Shown here piece after piece: positions 36,150 through 44,511 of a DNA stretch of 64,000 nt. Made by a program: the position numbers and the translations under genes. Below the pieces are notes generated by a model that did no database searches, had not been told where the DNA came from, and was given only the letters and a program-made list of their open reading frames with translations. Position 1 is the stretch's first letter. The number at the start of each line of letters is the position of its first letter. This DNA comes from Flavobacterium caeni (GTDB taxonomy: Bacteria > Bacteroidota > Bacteroidia > Flavobacteriales > Flavobacteriaceae): NCBI RefSeq assembly GCF_900101895.1, contig NZ_FMVF01000014.1, positions 34,305 to 98,304 on the forward strand. Direction: 5' to 3'.

Positions 36150-37403
36150 CTATTTTGTTCCGAAAACCGGCGGTGTGGCCGGCATGGCTTCGAACATCTC
36201 GACAATGAAGATAATGTTCGAGTTGGGCGGAATCACGCCGCCGGCACCCTGCGCCCCGTAGCCCAGATTGGCGGGGATGAAAAATGCAGCGCGCTCGTTG
36301 AACGACATGTTGCCGAGTCCTTCGATAAAACCAGCGATCAAACCGCTCTTGTTCCCGATTTGGTACGGAAACGCGTTGTAACCGTTTTGCTTGGCGCGGC
36401 CTTCGTCCCATTTGCCGTATTCCTTGGCGATGTCCTCATAGCTGCTGTCGAACAACGTACCGTCTTCGAGGTATCCTGCATACGAGAAATAGATTGTTTG
36501 TCCATCGGCAGGCTTGGTGCCGTTGCCCGGTTTGAGCGACGCAAATTCGAATCCGGTATCCGATTTTTTAGCATTTTTTCGGATGTCGGCCAGTTCCTTA
36601 ACCTTGGCGGCCTTGACCGGTGCATATTTTTCGTCGTAGATGCGTTTGTTTTCGGCATCGAGCGCGGCTTGTTTTTTACGTGCTTCTTCGCGGTCGGCCT
36701 GTTCCTTGGCTTTTTGTTCGGCCATTTTGCGGTCTTCTTCGGGCTTGCCCACCATGTAATCGGCGAAAATCTTGTTGGCGTCAAATTTTTTGGCTTCGGC
36801 ACCCTTGCGTTCGATACGCACCTTGGTCATCACATCGTTTTGTTCGATTTTGTTCACCACATCCTGACCCGAAGTCACATACCCAAAAATGGTGTGTTTG
36901 TTCGTGAGCCAAGGGGTTTCCTTGTGCGTGATGAAGAACTGGCTGCCGTTGGTGGCCGGGCCCGAATTGGCCATCGCGAGGATGCCGCCTTTGTCGAACT
37001 TGAAATCGGGAACGAATTCGTCCTTGAACGCATAGCCGGGGCCACCTTGTCCCGTGCCTTGCGGATCACCACCCTGGATCATGAAATCCTTGATCACGCG
37101 GTGAAATTTGAGCCCGTCGTAGTAGGGTTTTCCTTTGAGTTTGGCATCGGCTACCGAGGCGTTCGTGCCTTCGACAAGCGATACAAAGTTGGCCACCGTG
37201 ACCGGCGCTTTTTGGTATTCGAGTTTGACGGTGATGTTGCCTTTTGAAGTTTCAAAAATGGCGTACATCCCATCGGCCGATGCGGTAGCGGCCTTGGCCG
37301 GAGCGGCTTTTTTGGCTACAGGCTTTTTGGCGGCAGGTTTTTTGGTTTGCGCCTGAACGGCCAACAATCCCATAAAGAATAAAAGGACAATCTTAAATTT
37401 CAT
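36150..37403 (-). CDS. secreted dual peptidyl-prolyl isomerase (cyclophilin + FKBP)
   Basis: 417 aa: signal peptide (MKFKIVLLFFMGLLAVQAQ), an Ala/Lys/Pro-rich segment (KKPAAKKPVAKKAAPAK), a cyclophilin domain (about 45-205; FHRVIKDFMIQGGDPQGTG, ANSGPATNGSQFFIT), a charged coiled linker (215-275) and a C-terminal FKBP domain (about 285-410; GLIAGFIEGLGNM, IPANLGYG). Probably assists folding of exported proteins. Last gene of the nrnA-gldI operon, 29 nt after a paralogue. Confidence 0.92.
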   Translation of the reverse strand: MKFKIVLLFFMGLLAVQAQTKKPAAKKPVAKKAAPAKAATASADGMYAIFETSKGNITVKLEYQKAPVTVANFVSLVEGTNASVADAKLKGKPYYDGLKFHRVIKDFMIQGGDPQGTGQGGPGYAFKDEFVPDFKFDKGGILAMANSGPATNGSQFFITHKETPWLTNKHTIFGYVTSGQDVVNKIEQNDVMTKVRIERKGAEAKKFDANKIFADYMVGKPEEDRKMAEQKAKEQADREEARKKQAALDAENKRIYDEKYAPVKAAKVKELADIRKNAKKSDTGFEFASLKPGNGTKPADGQTIYFSYAGYLEDGTLFDSSYEDIAKEYGKWDEGRAKQNGYNAFPYQIGNKSGLIAGFIEGLGNMSFNERAAFFIPANLGYGAQGAGGVIPPNSNIIFIVEMFEAMPATPPVFGTK

Positions 37404-37432
37404 CGTTTATTGTTGTTTATTGTTATTGATTA

Positions 37433-38548
37433 TTATTTAGTGGATACGAGTTCGATCTCGAAAATCATGTTGGCGTTGGGCGGTACTTCGCCACCGGCAC
37501 CCTGCGGCCCGAAGGCGAGGTTCGATGGGATGAACACCAAAATCTTGCCACCGTATTGCAAGGCTTCGATTCCTTCGATGAATCCCGGAATCATGCCGTC
37601 CTTGCGCCCCGCGGGGAATTCGATAGAACGGTATTTGCCATACTGTGCATCGCGCTCGTTGTACTTACCGAATTTCTCGGCCACGGCCGCGACGTTGCTG
37701 TCTACCAGATGCCCGTTCTCGAGCCATCCCGAATAATTGAGTTGCAACACATCGCCTTTGTTGGGTTTGCCGTTGCCCTTGGCCAGCATCACATATTTGA
37801 GCCCTGAGCGCGTGGTTTTGGCCGTCTTCTTGATTTCGGCCCATTCGGCTACCTTGGCGTCCTTGACCGCTTTGTACTTGGCTTCGTGCGCGCGCTTGGC
37901 TTCGGCTTCGATGGCCGCTTGTTTTTTCTGGATTTCGGCCTCTTGCTTGAAGAAATCTGAAAACACCTTGGCGGCGTTGAACTTCTTGGCCGCTTCTCCT
38001 TTGCGGATGATTTTGACCGATACGATTTCGTCACCTGGTTCGATTTGGTTCACGACGTCCATCGACGCCTCGTCGGCCACATGGCCAAAAATCGTATGCC
38101 TGCCGTTGAGGAACGGGGTAGGAACGTGGGTGATGAAAAACTGCGTGCCATTGGTGCCCGGCCCCGAGTTGGCCATTGCAAGTAGCCCGCCTTTGTCGAA
38201 CTGTAGCCCTTCGACAATCTCATCGCGAAAACGATAACCCGCATCGCCCGTACCATCGCCCAGCGGATCGCCGCCCTGGATGACGAAATTGGGTTCTACA
38301 CGGTGAAATTTCAGGCCGTCGTACAACGGCTTTCCTTTGTATTGCGGCGAAACAAACGCATTTTTTCCTTCGGCCAAACTCACGAAGTTGGCCACTGTAA
38401 TCGGCGTTTTTTCGAATTCGAGTTCAACCGTAATGTTGCCTTTGCTCGTTTCGATGTCGGCATACAGGCCATCGGCCAGGTTGTGGTGTTCGTTCTGGCA
38501 GGCGCTTAGCAAAACAAGCGTCAGCAATAGGCCAATTCGTCTGATCAT
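37433..38548 (-). CDS. lipoprotein dual peptidyl-prolyl isomerase (cyclophilin + FKBP)
   Basis: 371 aa: lipobox LLSAC (Cys17), cyclophilin domain (about 27-190; FHRVEPNFVIQGGDPLGDG, ANSGPGTNGTQFFIT), coiled linker (200-245) and FKBP domain (about 250-368; GMIPGFIEGIEAL, IPSNLAFG). Close paralogue of the following gene but membrane-anchored. Its ATG shares one base with the gldI stop, so translation is coupled to gldI. Confidence 0.92.
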   Translation of the reverse strand: MIRRIGLLLTLVLLSACQNEHHNLADGLYADIETSKGNITVELEFEKTPITVANFVSLAEGKNAFVSPQYKGKPLYDGLKFHRVEPNFVIQGGDPLGDGTGDAGYRFRDEIVEGLQFDKGGLLAMANSGPGTNGTQFFITHVPTPFLNGRHTIFGHVADEASMDVVNQIEPGDEIVSVKIIRKGEAAKKFNAAKVFSDFFKQEAEIQKKQAAIEAEAKRAHEAKYKAVKDAKVAEWAEIKKTAKTTRSGLKYVMLAKGNGKPNKGDVLQLNYSGWLENGHLVDSNVAAVAEKFGKYNERDAQYGKYRSIEFPAGRKDGMIPGFIEGIEALQYGGKILVFIPSNLAFGPQGAGGEVPPNANMIFEIELVSTK

Positions 38549-39120
38549 TATTCGGTGGTGGTTTTGGATTCTGGTTTAAAATCGGTCAGGTTGACGGTCA
38601 CCATGAGCGGTTCGTTGTGGCCGATGCGTCGGTCGTCGCCATGGTAGCCGTGCGCGAGATGCGACGGGAACAGGAAGGTCACCGTTTCGTTCTTGCGCAT
38701 CAGTTTGATGCCATGCCGCAGCCCGATGATGATTTTTTGCTCCTTGTCTACATAATACGTTTGCGGACGCAGCTCGAGTTCGGTATAGATGATGTTGCCG
38801 TTGAGGTCTTTGACTTCGTAGTTAAAATTGGCCACATCGCCTTTGCGCGGACGCAATGTGTCGCGGGTGTTGCGCACGTCGTAACGGTACCAATAGCCTT
38901 TGTTCGAGGCAATGTACTGGACTTTCGGATTGCTTTTGATGATTGAATCGATCTTGGCTTCTTCGCCTGCGATGAGTTTTTTGTTGCGCGCGATCGATTC
39001 CTTCATAAAGCTGCCGCTGGCTCGGTTGACGGGTTGTCGGGCCTGCTGTTGCGAGCATCCGAGGATGAGCGCGGCGCACATCAAAATAATAAGGATGATG
39101 ACGGCTATTTTTTTGATCAT
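38548..39120 (-). CDS. gldI: gliding motility-associated FKBP-type peptidyl-prolyl isomerase GldI
   Basis: 190-aa lipoprotein (lipobox LILGC, Cys21) with one FKBP-like domain: YWYRYDVRNTRDTLRPRKGD, YVDKEQKIIIGLRHGIKLM, VTFLFPSHLAHGYHGDD. Length and order match GldI, a lipoprotein needed for gliding in Flavobacterium and thought to fold other envelope proteins. Starts with ATGA overlap on nrnA and ends one base into the next PPIase gene. Confidence 0.88.
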   Translation of the reverse strand: MIKKIAVIILIILMCAALILGCSQQQARQPVNRASGSFMKESIARNKKLIAGEEAKIDSIIKSNPKVQYIASNKGYWYRYDVRNTRDTLRPRKGDVANFNYEVKDLNGNIIYTELELRPQTYYVDKEQKIIIGLRHGIKLMRKNETVTFLFPSHLAHGYHGDDRRIGHNEPLMVTVNLTDFKPESKTTTE

Positions 39121-40142
39121 GATACTTGTTTTTGTAGGTTGGGATGGTACTCGCGCACGATGCGTTCGAACCGTGCGACGGTTTCGGCCAGCGTTTGCGT
39201 TGATTTTCCGCCCGCGGCGTTGATGTGTCCGCCGCCATTGAAATGGTCGCGTGCAAATTGGTTGACATCGAAAGCGCCTTGCGATCTAAACGATATCTTG
39301 ATGATTTTTTCGTCGGTATGTTCGATGAAAATGGCCGTAAACGTGATGCCTTTGATCGAAAGCCCGTAGTTGACGATGCCTTCGGTATCGCCTTTGGCGT
39401 AATGGTGTGCGTCGAGTTCGGCTTGGCTCAAAGTCGTGTAGGAAATGCCAAATTCGGGAAAAACCTTCATGTTTTGCAACGCCCGACCCAACAATTGCAG
39501 GCTGTCAAACGAACCGTTGTCGTACAACAGCGCCGGGATTTCGGAATTGTCGACGCCCAAATCGATCAGTTCGGCCACGATGCGGTGCGTTGTGCCGGTG
39601 GTCTTTGGGAATTTGAACGACCCCGAATCGGTTAAAATACCGGTATAGATGCAGGTGGCGATGGTCTTGTCGATCCAGTCGCGTTTGCCGAGTCCTACGA
39701 TGACATTGTAGACCATTTCGCAGGTCGATCCAAAAGCGGTGTCGGAATAGGTGAGCTGTGCATAACCGTCCGGGCGTTCGTGGTGGTCGATCATGACAAA
39801 CGGGGCGGTCAATTTGGCCAGTACATGCTCCATTTCGCCGGTGCGGTGCAGGGCATTGAAATCGAGCGTGAAAATCAGTTCCTGTTCTTGCAGGATACGG
39901 GCGACATTTTCCTTGTCTTTTTCATAAACCAAAACAGTTTCCGAATCAGGGAGCCATGCCAGAAATTCGGGAAATTCGTTGGGCGCAATGACTACGGGAG
40001 TATGTCCGCCTTTTCGCAGAAAATGGTACAGCGCCAAGGTAGAACCCATCGCATCGCCATCGGGACTGCGGTGCGGGATGATGGCGATTTTCTTGGGTGC
40101 GTCGAGCAACTGCGCAAGCCCTTGAATATAGGCGTTTGTCAT
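39117..40142 (-). CDS. nrnA: DHH-family oligoribonuclease/PAP phosphatase NrnA-like
   Basis: 341-aa cytosolic phosphoesterase degrading nanoRNA or pAp. DHH-family metal motifs: HRSPDGDAMGS (about 24-34), TLDFNALHRTG, MIDHHERPDG with the DHH triad, and the DHHA1 motif GGGHINAAGG near the C-terminus. The ATG at 40142 is used; the 13-residue upstream extension has no support. First gene of a four-gene operon with gldI. Confidence 0.9.
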   Translation of the reverse strand: MTNAYIQGLAQLLDAPKKIAIIPHRSPDGDAMGSTLALYHFLRKGGHTPVVIAPNEFPEFLAWLPDSETVLVYEKDKENVARILQEQELIFTLDFNALHRTGEMEHVLAKLTAPFVMIDHHERPDGYAQLTYSDTAFGSTCEMVYNVIVGLGKRDWIDKTIATCIYTGILTDSGSFKFPKTTGTTHRIVAELIDLGVDNSEIPALLYDNGSFDSLQLLGRALQNMKVFPEFGISYTTLSQAELDAHHYAKGDTEGIVNYGLSIKGITFTAIFIEHTDEKIIKISFRSQGAFDVNQFARDHFNGGGHINAAGGKSTQTLAETVARFERIVREYHPNLQKQVS

Positions 40143-40239
40143 AGCGTGCGAAGTTACATTTTTTTTGCTAATACGAAACAATTTAACAACATCTTACCAA
40201 CGTGAATTTACTTTTTTAGGGGTTTTTTGGATTGCGGTG

Positions 40240-40376
40240 AAACTTTAACAAAATGTACAGAAAATCTGCTTGCGCGGTATCTTTTAATTTCGTTGGGGAT
40301 ACCTTCATAGCCCCCTTCCCTACGGTAAAAATACGTTTTCTTTAAATGCATCTGCTACAGAAAAACTGTAGATTTT
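40240..40376 (+). repeat. dispersed intergenic element, copy C (short form)
   Basis: Starts AAACTTTAACAAAATGTACAG and continues directly AAAATCTGCTTGCG without the hairpin insert of A and B. It has GGTATC-N14/16-GATACC inverted words, GCCCCCTTCCCTACGGTAAA and the end CTACAG-AAAAA-CTGTAG. It fills the gap between nrnA (divergent start) and fluC (3' end). Confidence 0.75.
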
Positions 40377-40405
40377 GACTTATACGTCAAAGCGCGTTGT
40401 GACGA

Positions 40406-40777
40406 TTATCGGGCAATCAAAAGCCCAGCGTAAACTGCCGCCAAACCCACTACAACGCTCGAAGCAATGTACAACAACGCCGCGCCCGAATGGCCATTTT
40501 GCAACAGGTTCACATTCTCGAGCCCGAACGCCGAAAACGTCGTATAGCCGCCACAAAATCCGTTGACCAAAAGCCATTTCAGGTTCGAATCCGAAACGTG
40601 GTTTTTAGACAGCCACCCCACAAAAGCGCCAATCAGCAAACACCCAATCACGTTGGCGATCCAAGTGGCCCACGGAAAGACCATTGCGCAGTATTTTTGC
40701 ACGACAACCGCAGTCAAGTACCGCAGTACGCTACCCACGGCACCGCCCAATGCAACCAAAAGTATTGTTTTTGCCAT
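40406..40777 (-). CDS. crcB: fluoride efflux channel FluC/CrcB
   Basis: 123-aa four-helix membrane protein forming dimeric F- channels. Signature GGAVGSVLRYL (10-20), TWIANVIGCLLIGAFVG and GFCGGYTTFSAF (with the Phe/Thr/Ser residues lining the pore). Family size is typical. No fluoride riboswitch was recognised in the short gap to the exbD terminator. Confidence 0.93.
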   Translation of the reverse strand: MAKTILLVALGGAVGSVLRYLTAVVVQKYCAMVFPWATWIANVIGCLLIGAFVGWLSKNHVSDSNLKWLLVNGFCGGYTTFSAFGLENVNLLQNGHSGAALLYIASSVVVGLAAVYAGLLIAR

Positions 40778-40790
40778 ATCAATATCGGTT

Positions 40791-40828
40791 AAAAAGAAAC
40801 GACTTCACGAAGATAATCATGAAGTCGT
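40791..40828 (-). terminator. intrinsic terminator after exbD
   Basis: On the minus strand: ACGACTTCA-N12-TGAAGTCGT, then TTCTTTTT. Perfect 9-bp stem ending the exbB-exbD transcript. Confidence 0.85.
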
Positions 40829-40850
40829 CTGTTTGCTTGTTTAAGATCGA

Positions 40851-41243
40851 TTATTTCTGCGTCGCGATCACGAAATTGAGCTTGAGCTTGACGCCCATCT
40901 GCATCAAGTCGACCAAATCCTGCACCTTGTTGTCGGCAGGCACGCGAACCACGACCACTTTGTCGTTGCGCATCGTTGTTTCGTTAAAGACGGCCTGTTC
41001 CAGTTGATCGAACGGAAGTTCCTCTTTGTTCAAAAAGTACCGTCCGTCTTCGGTCACCGAAATAGAGATGTGGTCTTTGTTCGTGGTTTCGTTGCTCGTT
41101 GCCTTGGGCAGTGTCAGTTTGATGACATTCGGATTGGCCAGCGTCGAGATGATCAAGAAGAACAGGAACAAAAAGAACATGATGTCGCTCATGGACGACG
41201 TCGGGATCTCGGGGTGGAACCGTCTGTTTCTTTTAATTGCCAT
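40851..41243 (-). CDS. exbD: ExbD/TolR family biopolymer transport protein
   Basis: 130 aa: N-terminal cytosolic RNRRFHPEIPTSSMSDIMFF leading into one transmembrane helix with the conserved Asp (SDIMF, D20), then a periplasmic domain (VPADNKVQDLVDLMQMG). It forms the proton-driven motor with ExbB for TonB-type or Tol energy transfer. Start codon lies inside the exbB gene (11-nt overlap). No tonB gene in the window. Confidence 0.9.
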   Translation of the reverse strand: MAIKRNRRFHPEIPTSSMSDIMFFLFLFFLIISTLANPNVIKLTLPKATSNETTNKDHISISVTEDGRYFLNKEELPFDQLEQAVFNETTMRNDKVVVVRVPADNKVQDLVDLMQMGVKLKLNFVIATQK

Positions 41244-41958
41244 GGCCAGGGTCTTGGATTACGTTGATCAGTTCGAGTGTCTGGCGTTGCGCCTGCAGCG
41301 TAAAACGGTCGACCATCATGTTGAACAAATGGTAGCCGCAATAGGCGATGACACCCACTACAAGGCCTGCGCCCGATGAAATCATCTTTTCGTACAATCC
41401 GCCCGAAATGGTTTGGATGTTCAAATTACCCGTGGTCGAAATGGTGTGGAAAATCTTGATAACACCCGAAATGGTTCCGATGAAACCCAAAATCGGCGCC
41501 ACGCCCGAAATCAAACCTAGGTAGCCAAGGCCTTTTTCCATTTGCGCGATCTCTACGTTGGCGGTTTGTTCCATCACCGATTCGATTTCGCCGATGGGGC
41601 GTCCGATGATCGAAATCCCGCTGCGCAACACATTGGCCGAAGCAGTGTTTTCGCGGCTACACAACATCAGCGCGTTGTCGATACGGCCCGTTTTGAGTTG
41701 CATCTTGATCTCAGACAGCATATTCGGGTCGGTTTTGGTCGTTTTCTTGATCGACAGGTAGCGTTCGATGATCACATACACGCAAAAGAACAACAACGCG
41801 ATCAGCGGATAGATCATGATCCCGCCCTTGAGCAAGAAGTCAAGGTAAGACACATTTTCGGTAACGCTCACATCGGTTGTCGCGGCGGCAGCGGTATTGG
41901 CGGCGTTGGCGAGGCTATCGGTAACGGGTGCGGCTTGCAACAGGAAATTCAAAAACAT
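41233..41958 (-). CDS. exbB: MotA/TolQ/ExbB family proton channel
   Basis: 241 aa with three transmembrane segments: after a Ala/Thr-rich N-terminal stretch, YLDFLLKGGIMIYPLIALL, then the long cytosolic loop, then LISGVAPILGFIGTISGVIKIF and the last helix SSGAGLVVGVIAYCGYHLF. Proton-conducting partner of ExbD. The ATG at 41958 is preferred to the 13-residue longer frame. Confidence 0.9.
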   Translation of the reverse strand: MFLNFLLQAAPVTDSLANAANTAAAATTDVSVTENVSYLDFLLKGGIMIYPLIALLFFCVYVIIERYLSIKKTTKTDPNMLSEIKMQLKTGRIDNALMLCSRENTASANVLRSGISIIGRPIGEIESVMEQTANVEIAQMEKGLGYLGLISGVAPILGFIGTISGVIKIFHTISTTGNLNIQTISGGLYEKMISSGAGLVVGVIAYCGYHLFNMMVDRFTLQAQRQTLELINVIQDPGHGN

Positions 41959-42150
41959 ACAATTTTCGGAATAAGGATTTTTACAAAATTGGCGCAATTT
42001 TTCAAAAGCCCCGACCGCTTCGGTTATTTTTTATGAACAGGATTTGGCGCTTTTTGTGGATAACGACAAATTGCGATAATAAGTATTCCCGTAGTAAATA
42101 TTATTCTGAATAAATTAAATTTTCAAATTTTAATTTTAGAATAATAGCAG

Positions 42151-42158
42151 TACTTTTG
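42151..42158 (+). promoter_or_regulatory. -7 box abutting the guaA start codon
   Basis: TACTTTTG, a perfect TAnnTTTG; the guaA ATG begins at 42162, 3 nt later. The transcript would start at or near the initiation codon, predicting a leaderless message. Confidence 0.55.
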
Positions 42159-42161
42159 CGC

Positions 42162-43691
42162 ATGCAACACAACGTACTTATCTTAGATTTCGGATCGCAA
42201 TACACACAGCTCATTGCGAGAAGGGTTCGCGAACTCAACATCTTTTGCGAAATTTTCCCCTACAATCACGTTCCGGGTGATTTATCGAGTTATAAAGCCG
42301 TCATTTTATCGGGTAGCCCTTTTTCGGTAAGGGGCGACGATGCACCGCATCCCGATTTGTCGCAAATCCGTGGCAAGATGCCGCTGCTGGCCGTGTGCTA
42401 TGGAGCGCAATACCTTGCGCATTTTTCGGGTGGCGAGGTCGCGCCGTCGAACACCCGCGAGTACGGACGCGCCAATTTGTCGTTCATCAAAAGCGGCGAA
42501 GATTTTTTCTCGGGCGTTTCGCACAATTCGCAGGTTTGGATGTCACATTCCGACACCATCAAGGCGCTTCCAACCGGCGGTGTGCGGCTGGCGAGCACGC
42601 ATGACGTAGAGAACGCGGCCTACCGTATCGAAGGCGAGCCCACCTATGCCATCCAATTTCACCCAGAAGTTTACCATTCAACCGACGGCAAGCGGATCCT
42701 CGAAAATTTCCTCGTAGGGATCGCGCACGTGCCGCAGAATTTTACACCCAACGCCTTTGTCGACGACCAGGTGGCCGAATTGAAAGAGAAGCTCCAAGAC
42801 GATAAGGTCGTGCTCGGGCTCTCGGGTGGCGTCGATTCGACGGTGGCGGCGGTCTTGCTCAACAAGGCCATCGGCAAAAACCTGTATTGTATTTTTGTCA
42901 ACAACGGACTTTTGCGCAAGAACGAATTCCAGAACGTACTCGACCAATACAAAGGGATGGGGCTCAATGTCAAGGGCGTCGATGCCACCGACCGGTTCAT
43001 GACGGCGCTCGCCGGCCTCGAAGATCCCGAAGCCAAGCGCAAGGCCATCGGCAAAACTTTTATCGAGGTGTTCGACGACGAGGCGCATCTGCTCACTGAT
43101 GTCAAATGGCTCGCCCAGGGCACCATTTACCCCGATGTCATCGAATCGGTTTCGGTCAAAGGGCCATCGGCTACCATCAAATCACACCACAACGTGGGCG
43201 GGTTGCCCGACTACATGAAACTCAAGATTGTCGAGCCTTTGCGCATGTTGTTCAAGGACGAAGTGCGACGGGTGGGTGCGACCTTGGGCATCGATCCAGA
43301 GCTGCTCGGCCGTCACCCGTTTCCGGGGCCAGGATTGTCAATCCGCATCTTGGGTGATATAACTAAAGAAAAAGTTCGTATCTTGCAAGAGGTTGACGCC
43401 GTGTTCATAGACGGATTGAAGTCTTGGGGACTGTACGACAAAGTGTGGCAGGCCGGTGCTATTTTGCTGCCTGTCAACAGTGTAGGGGTCATGGGTGACG
43501 AACGCACGTACGAAAAAGTAGTTGCTTTGCGCGCCGTAGAATCCACCGATGGGATGACCGCCGACTGGGTGCATTTGCCTTACGAGTTCCTGATGAAGGT
43601 CTCAAACGAGATCATCAACAAGGTCAAAGGCGTGAACCGTGTGGTGTATGACATCAGTTCGAAGCCGCCGGCCACGATCGAGTGGGAGTAA
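42162..43691 (+). CDS. guaA: glutamine-hydrolysing GMP synthase
   Basis: 509-aa enzyme making GMP from XMP. Class I glutamine amidotransferase domain first ([18 protein letters not shown]; nucleophile Cys79 in AVCYGAQ; HPEV for the His/Glu), then the ATP-pyrophosphatase domain (LSGGVDS 220-226) and the C-terminal dimerisation domain ending [13 protein letters not shown] two codons upstream is in frame but overlaps the -7 box; the [14 protein letters not shown] matches family N-termini. Heads a run with two LysM genes, 15 nt to the next. Confidence 0.96.
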   Translation: MQHNVLILDFGSQYTQLIARRVRELNIFCEIFPYNHVPGDLSSYKAVILSGSPFSVRGDDAPHPDLSQIRGKMPLLAVCYGAQYLAHFSGGEVAPSNTREYGRANLSFIKSGEDFFSGVSHNSQVWMSHSDTIKALPTGGVRLASTHDVENAAYRIEGEPTYAIQFHPEVYHSTDGKRILENFLVGIAHVPQNFTPNAFVDDQVAELKEKLQDDKVVLGLSGGVDSTVAAVLLNKAIGKNLYCIFVNNGLLRKNEFQNVLDQYKGMGLNVKGVDATDRFMTALAGLEDPEAKRKAIGKTFIEVFDDEAHLLTDVKWLAQGTIYPDVIESVSVKGPSATIKSHHNVGGLPDYMKLKIVEPLRMLFKDEVRRVGATLGIDPELLGRHPFPGPGLSIRILGDITKEKVRILQEVDAVFIDGLKSWGLYDKVWQAGAILLPVNSVGVMGDERTYEKVVALRAVESTDGMTADWVHLPYEFLMKVSNEIINKVKGVNRVVYDISSKPPATIEWE

Positions 43692-43706
43692 CTAAAAACA
43701 ACGGGT

Positions 43707-44483
43707 ATGAGAAAGTTGGTTTTGATTTTCGCGATGCTGGGATGGCTGCAGATGGGTTATGCGCAAGACAAAAGCCAAGAGGTAGACATCATCAGCCACC
43801 AAGTGCAGCTGGGCGAAACCGTCCGCATGCTTTCCCAAAAATACCTCGTCAATCCCGCCGAGATCTACAAGCTCAATAAATTTGCGATAGATGGCATCCG
43901 GCAAGGGATGGTGCTGCAGATTCCGGTGCCGCGTAAAGAACCCGCAATCGTCGAGGAAACCCCGACCGAAGAAGTCCAGCAGGAAGTGCCACAGGAGACC
44001 GTGCAGGAAGCCGTGGCCGAAACCCCGAAACCGCAAAAAGCCAAGAAAGCGCCGCCAACGGTGATCAGTCGCGAAGGTGAAACCGAGCATGTGGTCGAAT
44101 CGGGCGAAACATTGTACAGCCTTTCGCGCAAGTATGGGATATCTGTCGATGAAATCAAAAGCAACAACAACGGTCTCAAAAAAGGGTTGCAGGTAGGGCA
44201 GGTGGTCAAGATTCCGTCGACCCGAACGCTCAATGAGGAAGAATCGTCCTTGGGCGGAAGCCCGCCGCCAAAAAGGGCCGCCAACGATACTCCGGTACAG
44301 CCTTCAGAAGTGGTTTCTACCGGCGAAGGCGAAGTGGTTTCGCACCAGGTCGCACCCAAAGAAACCTTGTATAGCTTGTCTAAAAAATACGGGGTTACCG
44401 TAGACGACATCAAAAACCAAAATCCCGATGTGGCCCAAAAAGGGCTGCAAGTGGGCCAAACGATAACCATCCGAAAAAATTGA
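43707..44483 (+). CDS. secreted protein with three LysM domains
   Basis: 258 aa: signal peptide (to YAQ19), LysM 1 (about 31-73, VQLGETVRMLSQKYLVNPAE), a Glu/Pro/Lys-rich linker, LysM 2 (about 126-171, VESGETLYSLSRKYGISVDE), linker, LysM 3 (about 210-256). LysM domains bind peptidoglycan GlcNAc. No catalytic domain is present, so it is a wall-binding or scaffold protein. Follows guaA and precedes another LysM gene by 28 nt. Confidence 0.88.
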   Translation: MRKLVLIFAMLGWLQMGYAQDKSQEVDIISHQVQLGETVRMLSQKYLVNPAEIYKLNKFAIDGIRQGMVLQIPVPRKEPAIVEETPTEEVQQEVPQETVQEAVAETPKPQKAKKAPPTVISREGETEHVVESGETLYSLSRKYGISVDEIKSNNNGLKKGLQVGQVVKIPSTRTLNEEESSLGGSPPPKRAANDTPVQPSEVVSTGEGEVVSHQVAPKETLYSLSKKYGVTVDDIKNQNPDVAQKGLQVGQTITIRKN

Positions 44484-44511
44484 ACCCGAATGGGCCGCTA
44501 ATCCAAACCCG

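Noticed and set aside
40778..40850. Fluoride riboswitch for crcB
   Set aside because: The only structure in the gap is the exbD terminator; the conserved riboswitch core was not seen.
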